Source: CAVYGM01 sp963768025 | Lineage (GTDB): Bacteria; Bacteroidota; Bacteroidia; Cytophagales; Spirosomataceae | Reading direction: 5' to 3' | NCBI GenBank assembly: GCA_963768025.1 | Contig: CAVYGM010000024.1 | Coordinates: forward strand, 1 to 37,768 | DNA length: 37,768 nt | Part shown: piece by piece, positions 8,650 to 17,208 of the stretch | How the letters are laid out: each line of letters opens with the position of its first letter | Numbering within the stretch: position 1 is the stretch's first letter | Position numbers and translations under genes: made by a program | Notes under the pieces: model-generated | Database searches by the model: none | Seen by the model: only the letters and a program-made list of their open reading frames with translations | What the model was told of the DNA's origin: nothing

Positions 8650-9387
8650 CTAAACAGTTGCGTTTAGTATTTCTGAAATATGAATCACTTTTACGTTGCT
8701 TTTATTGCGGTGCAGAATGCCTTCCATGTGCATCAGGCACGACAGGTCGGAGGAGGTGATGTACTCGGCTCCGTTGCGGGTATGGTCACGCACCCGGTCT
8801 TTTCCCATCTTCACCGACACGGCTTCTTCCGACACGCTGAACACGCCCCCAAAGCCGCAGCATTCGTCGCAGCGATCGAGGGGTACCTGTTCCAGTCCTT
8901 TCACCATGGCCAATAGCTGTTGCGGTTTCGAAAAATCGGGGGCATTGAGCTCGCTCATCTGCGCCAAGTGCAGGCCGCGCAGTCCGTGGCAGCTGTGGTG
9001 CAAGCCTACCTTGTGGGGGAAGGTGGCGTTGATAGATTCTACGTTGAGTACATCCGTCAGAAACTCTACCAGTTCGTACAACTTTCCGCGAATCTCGGTG
9101 GCCTTGCCTTCCTGCGTATCCGAATGCAGGTGGTCTTTGAGATGCAGGATGCAACTCGCCGACGGACCGACGATGTAATCGAACGAGGCAAAGTTTTCGA
9201 TGAAGGTGTTGTTGCAGTCCTGCGCCAGGTGCTCAAACCCCGAGTTGGCCATGGGTTGCCCGCAGCAGATTTGCTGGGTAGGGTACCTTACGTTGACACC
9301 CATCTTTCGCAGCAATTCCAACGTAGCCCGCGCGGCATTGGGATAGAATTGGTTGACGTAGCAGGGTATGAAAAGTCCGACATTCAT
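8650..9387 (-). CDS. lutA: Lactate utilisation protein A (cysteine-rich CCG domains)
   Basis: The protein is intact at 245 residues and starts MNVGLFIPCYVNQFYPNAA. It contains both family signatures: CCGQPMANSG near residue 42 and CCGFGG near residue 185, with HHSCHGLRGL between. These cysteine-rich segments resemble those of succinate-dehydrogenase-like and heterodisulfide-reductase-like subunits. With LutB and LutC it oxidises L-lactate to pyruvate independently of flavin LldD. It sits 44 bp after the unknown secreted protein gene and 113 bp before lutB. Downstream, 8540-8650 is rich in TTAGGTT-like repeats and a weak inverted AGGTTATT motif. Confidence 0.95.
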   Translation of the reverse strand: MNVGLFIPCYVNQFYPNAARATLELLRKMGVNVRYPTQQICCGQPMANSGFEHLAQDCNNTFIENFASFDYIVGPSASCILHLKDHLHSDTQEGKATEIRGKLYELVEFLTDVLNVESINATFPHKVGLHHSCHGLRGLHLAQMSELNAPDFSKPQQLLAMVKGLEQVPLDRCDECCGFGGVFSVSEEAVSVKMGKDRVRDHTRNGAEYITSSDLSCLMHMEGILHRNKSNVKVIHISEILNATV

Positions 9388-9431
9388 GTGGGTAGTTGTT
9401 TTTTATATTCCAAATCAAAAAACAGGTTGTA

Positions 9432-10262
9432 TCAATGACTTTTCGGTGAGGTGTATTCCATAAATCGATACACTTCCTGCCGCACTACGTCAAAGGTTTG
9501 GTCCATTTGCTTTCGGAGTTGTTTGTAGGCCGGAGCGGCCATAATGGGTTTTCCAGAGCTGGCCAGCACCGGATCGGCAAAGGCACCCAGACTGGTAACG
9601 TACTGGGCCACGCTGAATTCGTAACCCTTCTCACTGCCGTTGGGGATCACGAGCGACGAAAAATCCCAGCCTGTCAGGTTTTTCTGTTTGATGCGTTCTT
9701 CGGCCAATTTCTTTGACTGCCCCACCAGCCCTTCATAGTCCGCACCCGGCGTCCGGCGTTTCATGCGTTCCACTACCATGAGCTGCGTATTGTCGGGAGC
9801 AAAGTTGGGGGAGAACGTACCGTCGGTTATTTCCCAAATTTCTATTTTGACGACCGGAGCCGTCATACGGTCCCGCTTTTGCAGGTCGGCCATTTTCGCC
9901 TGTACACTATCGCCGTAGATGCGGGCCAGTGCTTCGGGCGAGGCTCCTTTTATGGCCATTTCCGGCGAAACGATCCGCGTCACGTAGTCATATTCGGTCT
10001 GGTTCGGGTTGGACGTAAACTGCTTCACGGTCATGTACCAGCCTATCATTTTCCCCTCATCCACGGCGGCCTGGTTGATTTTTCTCCACTCGCGCTCTAC
10101 GGACAACGCATCCTGAACGGTCAGCCCCGGATTGAGTTTGTGGTAAATCAGGTACATGTAAGCCTTCTCTCCCGGTTGCATCTGAGCAAGGGCCACCGAA
10201 GCGTTGGTAAACAGAAAAACAAACAGCAATCGTAAACTGGTTTTGGACAAAGAATAACGCAT
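9432..10262 (-). CDS. Secreted protein of unknown function inside the lactate cluster
   Basis: I start at ATG 10262, which gives a clean signal peptide (LRLLFVFLFTNASVALAQ) and about 276 residues; an in-frame upstream ATG would put extra residues ahead of it. The mature part is soluble and mixed alpha/beta in appearance, with EKAYMYLIYHKLNPGLTV, WRKINQAAVDEGKMIGWYMT, KIEIWEITDG and FMEYTSPKSH at the end. No cysteine cluster or catalytic motif is evident. The repeated YMYL.../WYM pattern recalls dimeric alpha/beta-barrel-like secreted proteins, but I cannot name a family. It lies between the lactate permease and lutA in the same direction, so a link to lactate or glycolate use is inferred from position only. 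Confidence 0.85.
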   Translation of the reverse strand: MRYSLSKTSLRLLFVFLFTNASVALAQMQPGEKAYMYLIYHKLNPGLTVQDALSVEREWRKINQAAVDEGKMIGWYMTVKQFTSNPNQTEYDYVTRIVSPEMAIKGASPEALARIYGDSVQAKMADLQKRDRMTAPVVKIEIWEITDGTFSPNFAPDNTQLMVVERMKRRTPGADYEGLVGQSKKLAEERIKQKNLTGWDFSSLVIPNGSEKGYEFSVAQYVTSLGAFADPVLASSGKPIMAAPAYKQLRKQMDQTFDVVRQEVYRFMEYTSPKSH

Positions 10263-10347
10263 AATCTGGTTTCGGGTTAAAAGTTGGTTCGGCATAAAAG
10301 TCTGACGTTCATTTATAGGTAGGTTAGCATTAGGTTGTTGGGTCGAT

Positions 10348-10417
10348 GTCAGGCTGAGCGGAACGGGCCGCCGCTGCGGTCGAAGCCCTCCGGTGCGCGG
10401 GCTCCGCTCAGCCTGAC
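10348..10417. repeat. REP-like inverted repeat between lctP and the secreted protein gene
   Basis: Perfect 15-bp arms GTCAGGCTGAGCGGA (10348-10362) and TCCGCTCAGCCTGAC (10403-10417) enclose a GC-rich centre containing GGTCGAAGCC. It is related to the element at 5847-5908. Both lie in intergenic gaps of the same cluster. Confidence 0.8.
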
Positions 10418-10425
10418 ACTATCTC

Positions 10426-12192
10426 TTACTGCGGCACTACTGGACTCACTTTCTTACGATTAACCACTATGATAGTAGCCACGAAGGCCACCAACACCGC
10501 GGCCAAAATCGTCAGATATACATACCCCGTGGTAAAGTCAGGAATCACCTGGGCAGCACCCGCTACAATCATCTCGTACTGGGGAATGATCCAGCTAAAC
10601 GCGTAGGCCTGGGCCAGGACGATGAAACAAATCAAAACCAGCATGTAAAAGCTATGCTTGACCGTAAACCGGAACAATTCCGATTCTTTTCCCACCAGAT
10701 CGCCCGCGGCGGCCGCCACGGCGATGGATTGCGGCGAGATCATTTTGCCGATCACGCCCCCCGATACATTGGCCGAAACGGTCACGACCGGATCCACGCC
10801 AATAGAGGTAGCGGTAGAGGCCTGCAACTTGCCAAACAAAGCATTGGCCGACGTGTCGGAACCCGTGATGAATACCCCCAGCCAGCCCAGCATCGGCGAG
10901 AAGAAGGGGAACAGAACGCCCGTATTGGCCAGCGCTTCGGCCATGGTGAGGCTGATGCCCGAATCGTTGACGATGTAGGCAAAGCCCAGCACGGCGGCAA
11001 TGGTGATGATGGGGAACGTTAGTTGCTTGATAGTTTGTCCAAATACGTTGGTGGCTTCCCGGTAACTAAGCCCTACCAGCGGAACCGAGATAATCGCCGA
11101 GAGCAGAATGGCCGTGCCCGTAGCCGAGAGGTAATTGAATTTGAATAAGTGAGGCAAAGCGTTGCCCGTGGTATCCAGAATGACATTGTGCAGACCCGGA
11201 AATGCAAACTGCACCTGCCCAACCGCGTTGAATACATCTTTGATCGGTTTCAATCCCCAGGCAATGATGACGAGGGTAAGCAAGATGAAGGGCGACCAGG
11301 CTCTGATAATCTGGCCGGGCGTGTAGCTTATATCCGTATTGATCGTCGGCGCGGGCTCACTGGGAAAGCGCCAGGTACTTTTGGGTTTCCAAAACTTCAA
11401 GAGCACAATCAAACTCACAATAGAACCGATGCCGGCAATGACATCCGGCAGAGCAGGACCCAGGAAATTGGATGAGAACCACTGCAAAAAAGCGAAGGAC
11501 ACCCCCGCTACCACAATGGCCGGCCATACCTCGCGGGTCTGGCGGAAGCCCGCCATGATGACGACCAAATAGAAGGGCAAAAACACCGAGAGGATGGGGA
11601 GCGTGCGGCCTACCATCTGCGATATAGCCAGTTCGGGAATAGCCGTCACCTGGGAAGCTACGGTAATGGGTATACCCACGGAGCCAAAGGCCACGGGAGC
11701 CGTATTGGCAATCAGACAGAGACCAGCGGCGTACAAAGGATTGAATCCTAAGCCCACCAACAGGGCCGCCGTAATGGCCACGGGCGCCCCAAATCCCGCC
11801 ATCCCTTCCAGAAAGGAGCCAAACGCAAAGGCAATCAGCAGCGCCTGTAGACGGCGGTCGGAGGTGAGAGAAGCCATGTAGTGCTTGATGACCTCAAATT
11901 GCCCGCTCTTTACGGTGATATTGAACAGAAATACGGCCGTGATGATGATCCAGCAGATCGGAAACAGACCATACAAAGCCCCATTCGCCGTAGAAAGCAG
12001 CGCCAGTTTGACGGGCATCCCGTACGCCACAATGGCGATCAGGATGGAGAGTCCGGTGGCCAGCAAACTGGCCTGGTACCCTTTCATTTTTTGGATAATC
12101 AGGGCCCAGAAAATAAACAGGATGGGTACCACCGCCAGCAGGGCCGACAGCACTATGTTATCGAAAGGGTCAGTTACCTGTTGCCAGTTCAT
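10426..12192 (-). CDS. lctP: L-lactate permease
   Basis: The protein has 588 residues, the usual size, and is intact. It is a polytopic inner-membrane transporter with about a dozen or more hydrophobic helices, starting MNWQQVTDPFDNIVLSALLA. Family signatures include FAFGSFLEGMAGFGAPVAIT, LCLIANTAPVAFGSVGIPI, the GVFITGSDTSANALFGKLQ stretch and ISPQSIAVAAAAGDLVGKE. LctP/LldP proteins import lactate and often glycolate with protons. It is the first gene of the minus-strand cluster ending in malate synthase. Divergent from it, 173 bp away, is a small plus-strand gene, so this gap should hold the cluster promoter. I could not identify a convincing Bacteroidota-type promoter there. Confidence 0.96.
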   Translation of the reverse strand: MNWQQVTDPFDNIVLSALLAVVPILFIFWALIIQKMKGYQASLLATGLSILIAIVAYGMPVKLALLSTANGALYGLFPICWIIITAVFLFNITVKSGQFEVIKHYMASLTSDRRLQALLIAFAFGSFLEGMAGFGAPVAITAALLVGLGFNPLYAAGLCLIANTAPVAFGSVGIPITVASQVTAIPELAISQMVGRTLPILSVFLPFYLVVIMAGFRQTREVWPAIVVAGVSFAFLQWFSSNFLGPALPDVIAGIGSIVSLIVLLKFWKPKSTWRFPSEPAPTINTDISYTPGQIIRAWSPFILLTLVIIAWGLKPIKDVFNAVGQVQFAFPGLHNVILDTTGNALPHLFKFNYLSATGTAILLSAIISVPLVGLSYREATNVFGQTIKQLTFPIITIAAVLGFAYIVNDSGISLTMAEALANTGVLFPFFSPMLGWLGVFITGSDTSANALFGKLQASTATSIGVDPVVTVSANVSGGVIGKMISPQSIAVAAAAGDLVGKESELFRFTVKHSFYMLVLICFIVLAQAYAFSWIIPQYEMIVAGAAQVIPDFTTGYVYLTILAAVLVAFVATIIVVNRKKVSPVVPQ

Positions 12193-12365
12193 AAATTTAC
12201 TTCCCTCATTTTTAAGTTAAATGGAAAAGAGAATCTTGAATTGGATTTACCTACCTGTTTTCAAGGAAGGATTTTGCGGGATGAAAAATAGAGTGATGGA
12301 ATTGACTTCAAACTAAAAAACCAAACTAATTTTCCTTATTTTTACCAACCCTAACCTACCCGACT

Positions 12366-12773
12366 ATGGCTTACGAAATTGGCACAAAAGAAGACCCGAT
12401 GGTTCTCAAAACGCCCCCTTTGACCTCGGAATACACCATGCACACCGATCAGAAAGACGGAAAGGAGGTGCTGGTATGCACCGTGGGCAAAACCGTGCTT
12501 CACTACGACCCCGCCTGCCTCGAGGATCTACACACCATGCTCAAACAGCACGGCGACTGGATGGAACTGGGCAGTGCAGACGAGCAGAAACCCGCCAAGG
12601 AAGGTACCGTGGAAGCTTGGGGTCGCTCCGAGGAGAATCCGGTAGGTGGCTGGTACGGCTTGAAGAAAGGGTACCGGGGGAGGTTCGGCATGTATATCCC
12701 TCCCCTCATGGAAGCCCTTGGACTGGCCGAAGTAACCCACGACGCCAGGGGCAATAAGATGCGGGCGATTTAG
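12366..12773 (+). CDS. Conserved small cytoplasmic protein, unknown function
   Basis: The protein has 135 residues, no signal peptide and no membrane segment. It starts MAYEIGTKEDPMVLKTPPLT and contains VLVCTVGKTVLHYDPACLED, GDWMELGSADEQKPAKEGTV, then NPVGGWYGLKKGYRGRFGMY and YIPPLMEALGLAEV. The Trp/Tyr/Gly-rich YRGRFGMYIPPLMEALG segment looks like a DNA- or ligand-contact surface, but I know no function. It is transcribed divergently from lctP and ends at a shared bidirectional terminator. Confidence 0.8.
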   Translation: MAYEIGTKEDPMVLKTPPLTSEYTMHTDQKDGKEVLVCTVGKTVLHYDPACLEDLHTMLKQHGDWMELGSADEQKPAKEGTVEAWGRSEENPVGGWYGLKKGYRGRFGMYIPPLMEALGLAEVTHDARGNKMRAI

Positions 12774-12880
12774 CGTAAATTGGCTAAACCCGATTCCTGT
12801 ACATAAAATCCTTGAAACAACAGCACTAATTCACAAAGCCTGTGGAAAAAGCTGACATCCAATAAGAATCCTGATATAAT

Positions 12881-12914
12881 AAAGTCCTCCCGGCGTATAC
12901 GCCGGGAGGACTTT
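12881..12914. terminator. Bidirectional terminator between convergent genes
   Basis: A perfect 14-bp stem AAAGTCCTCCCGGC / GCCGGGAGGACTTT encloses GTATAC. Short A and T runs flank it on both sides. It sits between a plus gene ending at 12773 and a minus gene ending at 12919. Confidence 0.85.
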
Positions 12915-12918
12915 TAGG

Positions 12919-13923
12919 TTACAGATATCTGATTTTCAGCAGGGTACCCACCAGGGTGGTTACGTAGTAGGTGGTGGCATCCGCCTGCTTAAGATCGGTC
13001 GGCAGATTGAGGCCGCCTACGGCCAATGAACTTCCCGTGCTGGTTACGCGGCGGATTTGCCCAGTGTTGGGCGCAAATCCCTGCGGGCCAAACACGCCGT
13101 GCTGTACCACCAGGGCACCCGGATCGGTGGTCAGGTTGATATCCACCAGGGTGGTAAATCCGGGAACATAGGGCGACACCACCCCGGCCTGATCCATCTG
13201 ATATAGGGTAGAAGCTCCCGAGGGGAAAGGGAAGCCAGTCAGAAGGCTGATCAGGAACTTCTGCCCGTCGAAGACGATACCCGTCGGTACCGACTCCACA
13301 AAGGGAGGCCCAATCGGGGTAGGGTTCGGGAAACCGGGAATGGTGGCAAACACGCTCCACACCCCGGCTTTGGTGCGGCGAATGATGGCGTTGGCTCCCG
13401 CGTCCGTAAAGTAAAGATCTCCGTTTGGCCCCAGGGTCATGTTATAGAGGTGGGTTTCCTGCGTATCCTGCGCAAAATTAAAGTTGAGAATGAACTGACT
13501 TTGATCTTCTACGGGCAGACTACTGGCCAGCAGCGGGGTGTTGCCGGGTTGAAAATTGACAACGTTGGCCTTGTACAACCGGCTGTGGGATCCCAGGATG
13601 TACAGCACGCCATCGGCAAAGAGGATGTGATTCAGTCCGTCGAGTTCACTGCCCATGAATACCTGGGAATCAAAACCCGTAATCACCGGGTGCACTTTCC
13701 CGTCGGAGGTGATCATCGAAACTCTCCCATCGTTTTGACCAGTGCCCGCCTCCGCTACCCACACGCGCCCGGCGGCGTCCGTTTCGAGGCCAATGGGCGC
13801 GGCCAAGCCCGTGACAAAGGTGCTTACATTAATTTTTTGGGGTTCGGGGATGCGGTGATCCTCGCAGCTTACGAGCATACTTCCCATCAACACACCGGCA
13901 AATACAAGTAGTTTGAAGTTCAT
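12919..13923 (-). CDS. ScyD/ScyE-like beta-propeller lipoprotein
   Basis: The protein has 334 residues. Its signal peptide ends at lipobox MLVSC, and the mature protein starts CEDHRIPEP. The rest is a six-bladed-propeller type sequence of NHL/SMP-30 style: GLAAPIGLETDAAGRVWVAE, NHILFADGVLYILGSH, YNMTLGPNGDLYFTDAGANA, ESVPTGIVFDGQKFLISLLT and FGPQGFAPNTGQIRRVTSTG. It resembles the ScyD/ScyE family but is a lipoprotein. Exact role is unknown; such propellers often bind or hydrolyse small ligands. The mature N-terminus CEDHR and the region just before the start codon (TTTAAAAGTATA on the plus strand) resemble those of the propeller gene at 22803-23780. Confidence 0.85.
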   Translation of the reverse strand: MNFKLLVFAGVLMGSMLVSCEDHRIPEPQKINVSTFVTGLAAPIGLETDAAGRVWVAEAGTGQNDGRVSMITSDGKVHPVITGFDSQVFMGSELDGLNHILFADGVLYILGSHSRLYKANVVNFQPGNTPLLASSLPVEDQSQFILNFNFAQDTQETHLYNMTLGPNGDLYFTDAGANAIIRRTKAGVWSVFATIPGFPNPTPIGPPFVESVPTGIVFDGQKFLISLLTGFPFPSGASTLYQMDQAGVVSPYVPGFTTLVDINLTTDPGALVVQHGVFGPQGFAPNTGQIRRVTSTGSSLAVGGLNLPTDLKQADATTYYVTTLVGTLLKIRYL

Positions 13924-14248
13924 AATTTAGGTGTTTAAAAGTATAGTGTAAAAAATCAACCAATAGATTCCGTGAACCTAGCATTGAAAACGCACGATAG
14001 AGCCAACTGCAATACAGGAAGTGGGGGGAGGGAATTTGAAAAATAAAGAATAAACTTAGGTGTAAAATTGTAAATTAGAATGACCGTTTACTAAATTCCC
14101 AACCACGTCAACGCCTACGGGAATTACTTTCCAAGAAAAGTTAGCAGGATTCAGGGGCGGGACAGTATATCCAACACAAATCAGCCTCTTTTTAGCGAAA
14201 AATCTCTTCATTCGGAGTACGTTTCAAACCGCCTCACTGCCTATCCCC
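13924..14248. other. 325-bp divergent intergenic region
   Basis: It lies between two divergent genes and should carry both promoters. Apart from TTTAAAAGTATA at 13934-13945, shared with the other propeller gene, I see no gene, repeat or strong hairpin. Confidence 0.6.
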
Positions 14249-14992
14249 ATGAGTTTTCTGAAAGCCGAATGGCGAAAATTAGCCTTTGCCAACTACGAAG
14301 TACATCCCGAAATCCTGGTCCCCTACCTACCTTATGGCACTGAGCTGGACTTTTGGAACAACCGATGCTACATCAGTCTGATCGGGTTTATGTTTCAGAA
14401 TACCAGGCTCTTGGGCGTCAAGGTACCTTGCCACATCAATTTTGAAGAGGTAAACCTGCGGTTTTATGTCAAGAGGTGGGAAAATGGAGAGTGGAGAAGA
14501 GGTGTGGTATTTATTAAGGAAATGGTGCCCAGGTCGGCGCTGACGTTCGTGGCCAATACCTTTTACAACGAAAACTACGAAACTCGCGAAATGGGCCATC
14601 GCTGGCTGGAATCCCCCCTGGATCGCACGGTAGAATACCGCTGGAAGGTGTACGCTGACTGGGAATTTTTGAGAGTGACCGCCAGCAAGGAGCCTTCGGA
14701 GATGCGAGCCGGGGGCGAAACCGAATTCATAACCGAGCACTACTGGGGCTACGCCAAAGTGACCGAGAGCATTACCAACGAATACCAGGTAACCCACCCC
14801 AAATGGGAAAAGTACGATGTGCTGGATTACGAAATTGGAGTAGATTTCGGGCGGCTCTATGGGTCCGAATTTGGTTTTCTGAATCACCAGTCCCCGCGTT
14901 CCGTACTTCTGGCCGAAGGGTCGAATATTACCGTAGAAACCAGGCAACGGCTGGTAGCGGGCTTACGGATACCAAAAAAAGACACCAAATAA
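14249..14992 (+). CDS. DUF2071 family protein
   Basis: The protein has 247 residues, is cytoplasmic and starts MSFLKAEWRKLAFANYEVHP. The pattern PEILVPYLPYGTELDFWNNR, YISLIGFMFQNTRLLGVKVP, HINFEEVNLRFYVKR and RGVVFIKEMVPRSALTFVAN is typical of DUF2071 (YqjF-like acetoacetate-decarboxylase-fold) proteins. The FGFLNHQSPRSVLLAEGS C-terminal segment also fits. The function of the family is not established. It precedes a DUF4886 gene by about 110 bp on the same strand and may share a transcript with it. Confidence 0.85.
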   Translation: MSFLKAEWRKLAFANYEVHPEILVPYLPYGTELDFWNNRCYISLIGFMFQNTRLLGVKVPCHINFEEVNLRFYVKRWENGEWRRGVVFIKEMVPRSALTFVANTFYNENYETREMGHRWLESPLDRTVEYRWKVYADWEFLRVTASKEPSEMRAGGETEFITEHYWGYAKVTESITNEYQVTHPKWEKYDVLDYEIGVDFGRLYGSEFGFLNHQSPRSVLLAEGSNITVETRQRLVAGLRIPKKDTK

Positions 14993-15104
14993 GGGACGGT
15001 AGCCTTGTCGGAATTATCCCATCCAACCGGTAGAAATGGCCAAAACAACCTTTTTCATTCTTTTGCTACCTACAATTCAACGGCGTCATATCATGACTAT
15101 TTTT

Positions 15105-16013
15105 ATGAAAAAATTCAGCGGCACTCTGCTGTTAGTTCTACTAACGCTTGGGGGCTACGCCCAATCGTCGTCGGATACCTTACGGCTGTTTTTGATTGGA
15201 AACAGCTTCTCCCAAAACGCTACCCGTTACCTACCTCAGATGGCCCAGGAAGGAGGGCATCCGCTGCTCATCCAGCGGGCCGAACTGGGCGGCTGCTCTC
15301 TCCAACGCCACTGGGAACACGCGGCCGCCGCCGAGGCCGATTCCCTCGACCCCAAAGGCAAGCCGTATAAAGGAAAGTCACTGAAAGCGCTGCTGTCGGA
15401 AGGTACCTGGGACATTATCACCCTGCAACAATACTCCATGCTCTCCGGTGACCCCGCCACCTACGAGCCCTACGCCTCCAAACTATATGCCTACATCAAA
15501 GCCCTGCAACCTCAGGCCAAAATTGTATTTCACCAGACCTGGGCCTACCGCTCCGACGCCGACGGCTTTGGACAAACCGCCCAGGGGGAATTGGCAAAAT
15601 CTGAGGAGGAAATGTGGACAAAATCAAGGCAGGCGTATCACAAAATAGCCGACGAATTGAATACGACCCTGATTCCCGTGGGGGATGCCTTTTGGAAAAA
15701 TAGCACAGATCGCAAGTGGGGCTACCACCGCGACACCAACTATGACTATGCCTCTCCCAGCAGTCCTGCCCTACCCGACCAAACCCATTCCCTACACGCG
15801 GGCTACCGCTGGACGAACGATAAGAAACTAGGCTTTGATTCGCACCACGCCAATGAGGCCGGCTGCTACCTGGGCGGGCTGGTATGGTATGGCTTCCTGT
15901 TCAATGAATCGCCGCTCAACGTGACCTTTGTACCCAAAGAAGTACCCGGAAATTTTGCCGCCCAGCTCAAAAAGGTAGCTGCCACTACCCTCCTGGAAGC
16001 CAAAAATCCCTGA
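15105..16013 (+). CDS. Secreted DUF4886 protein (SGNH-hydrolase-like)
   Basis: I choose ATG 15105 because it directly gives a signal peptide MKKFSGTLLLVLLTLGGYAQ; ATG 15093 four codons upstream is equally possible. The mature part begins with LRLFLIGNSFSQNATRYLPQ, where GNSFS is the block-I nucleophile region of SGNH-type hydrolases. WDIITLQQYSMLSG follows, and a C-terminal FDSHHANEAGCYLGGLVWYG supplies the Asp/His pair position (DSHHAN). Length is about 302 residues, as usual for DUF4886. It is probably a periplasmic carbohydrate-related esterase; the substrate is unknown. Confidence 0.88.
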   Translation: MKKFSGTLLLVLLTLGGYAQSSSDTLRLFLIGNSFSQNATRYLPQMAQEGGHPLLIQRAELGGCSLQRHWEHAAAAEADSLDPKGKPYKGKSLKALLSEGTWDIITLQQYSMLSGDPATYEPYASKLYAYIKALQPQAKIVFHQTWAYRSDADGFGQTAQGELAKSEEEMWTKSRQAYHKIADELNTTLIPVGDAFWKNSTDRKWGYHRDTNYDYASPSSPALPDQTHSLHAGYRWTNDKKLGFDSHHANEAGCYLGGLVWYGFLFNESPLNVTFVPKEVPGNFAAQLKKVAATTLLEAKNP

Positions 16014-16031
16014 TCTATGGGTGAATGTTAG

Positions 16032-16502
16032 ATGAATAATAGGATCATACGAGAGGCGACAGTTGCCGATATACCCCAAATACAAATCGTTAGAAACGCG
16101 GTCACCGAAAACACCTTGTCAGATCCGGGGCGTGTCACAGATCAGGAATGCGAAGCCTATTTGACTGAGCGAGGCAAGGGGTGGGTTTGTGTCATTGATG
16201 ACCAAGTGATTGGGTTCTCGATCGTGGATGTACTGGCACACAACATCTGGGCCTTGTTTGTAGACCCTGTTTTTGAAAAATCGGGAATCGGCAGACAACT
16301 TCATGATACGATGCTTGACTGGTACTTTCAGCAAACCCAAACCTCCGTCTGGCTGGGAACGTCACCGAAAACGCGCGCGGAAAGTTTTTACCGAAAGGCT
16401 GGCTGGACAGAGATCGGCAGGCATGGGAAAGGAGAAATTAAGTTTGAGATGAGTTATCCTTCTTGGCTGAATTTGAGAAATACTACCATGCCATCCGGCT
16501 AG
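16032..16502 (+). CDS. GNAT-family N-acetyltransferase
   Basis: The protein has 156 residues. The N-terminus IIREATVADIPQIQIVRNAV is a standard GNAT opening. The core has WVCVIDDQVIGFSIVD (beta strands) and IWALFVDPVFEKSGIGRQLH, where KSGIGRQL is the acetyl-CoA binding motif Q/R-x-x-G-x-G/A. AESFYRKAGWTEIG is the typical C-terminal motif. The substrate cannot be told. It starts 18 bp after the DUF4886 stop, so co-transcription is likely. Confidence 0.92.
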   Translation: MNNRIIREATVADIPQIQIVRNAVTENTLSDPGRVTDQECEAYLTERGKGWVCVIDDQVIGFSIVDVLAHNIWALFVDPVFEKSGIGRQLHDTMLDWYFQQTQTSVWLGTSPKTRAESFYRKAGWTEIGRHGKGEIKFEMSYPSWLNLRNTTMPSG

Positions 16503-16533
16503 CAGCCGAGGGCATCCGGCATACCCCAACGTA

Positions 16534-17208
16534 CTATGCTTCGGCGGTCGCGGGGTTTTCCACTACTTCACTTTCAAACTCCAACTCGGAAAAGTCCTCG
16601 TCGCTCAGCCAATACTCGGAAGTGACTAACTGGTAACAGGCATTGCCTTTGCTTTCTAACTCCCACACAATAGCCTCTGCCTCTGCGAACGCTACCTGTC
16701 CCGCCAAATGGTCCTCAAAAAGTCTTTTCATAAGCGAACGATCCGAAAGACCACCGGCCAATGCTTTTAGGGCGAGTTCTTTGGTAAGGAGGGTTTTCGT
16801 TTCGGTTTCAGATTTGGTCTCAAAATCAATCACACTCGTCTTCACGTGGGGGAATTTCCCATTGAATGCTTTGTACAGGAGCTGGTTAATATTTGAAAGT
16901 TGCTGATGAAGCGAAATTTCGGGGTACTCTTCCGAGATTTTATCCAGCTGCATATCGTACGCGATCTGACTGATTTGCCCTTCGTTCAGAAATTCAGATA
17001 GGCGGTAATCCAGCAGAATAGCCGCTGCTTCGGCGGGTTCCCGATCGGCGATGGCCATGTACAAAAACTCCTTCGGATCTTCGTTCTTAAAGGTTTCCTC
17101 ATCCTCAAAGTCGAATCGTTTGAGTAGTTCCAGGTAGTCTTCCCGGGTCCAAGCTCCTTGCAATTCGTCTACACTGGTTATCTGGGTTATTTTGGTGGTA
17201 TATTTCAT
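16534..17208 (-). CDS. Unrecognised acidic cytoplasmic protein
   Basis: The protein has 224 residues, is strongly acidic, and has no signal peptide or membrane helix. Start ATG 17208 reads MKYTTKITQITSVDELQGAW. It is mostly helical by composition: EDYLELLKRFDFEDEETFKN, AADREPAEAAAILLDYRLSE-like helices and ISEEYPEISLHQQLSNINQL. The C-terminus is WLSDEDFSELEFESEVVENP. I do not recognise a family. It is convergent with the acetyltransferase gene, 31 bp apart, with no clear terminator between. Confidence 0.75.
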   Translation of the reverse strand: MKYTTKITQITSVDELQGAWTREDYLELLKRFDFEDEETFKNEDPKEFLYMAIADREPAEAAAILLDYRLSEFLNEGQISQIAYDMQLDKISEEYPEISLHQQLSNINQLLYKAFNGKFPHVKTSVIDFETKSETETKTLLTKELALKALAGGLSDRSLMKRLFEDHLAGQVAFAEAEAIVWELESKGNACYQLVTSEYWLSDEDFSELEFESEVVENPATAEA

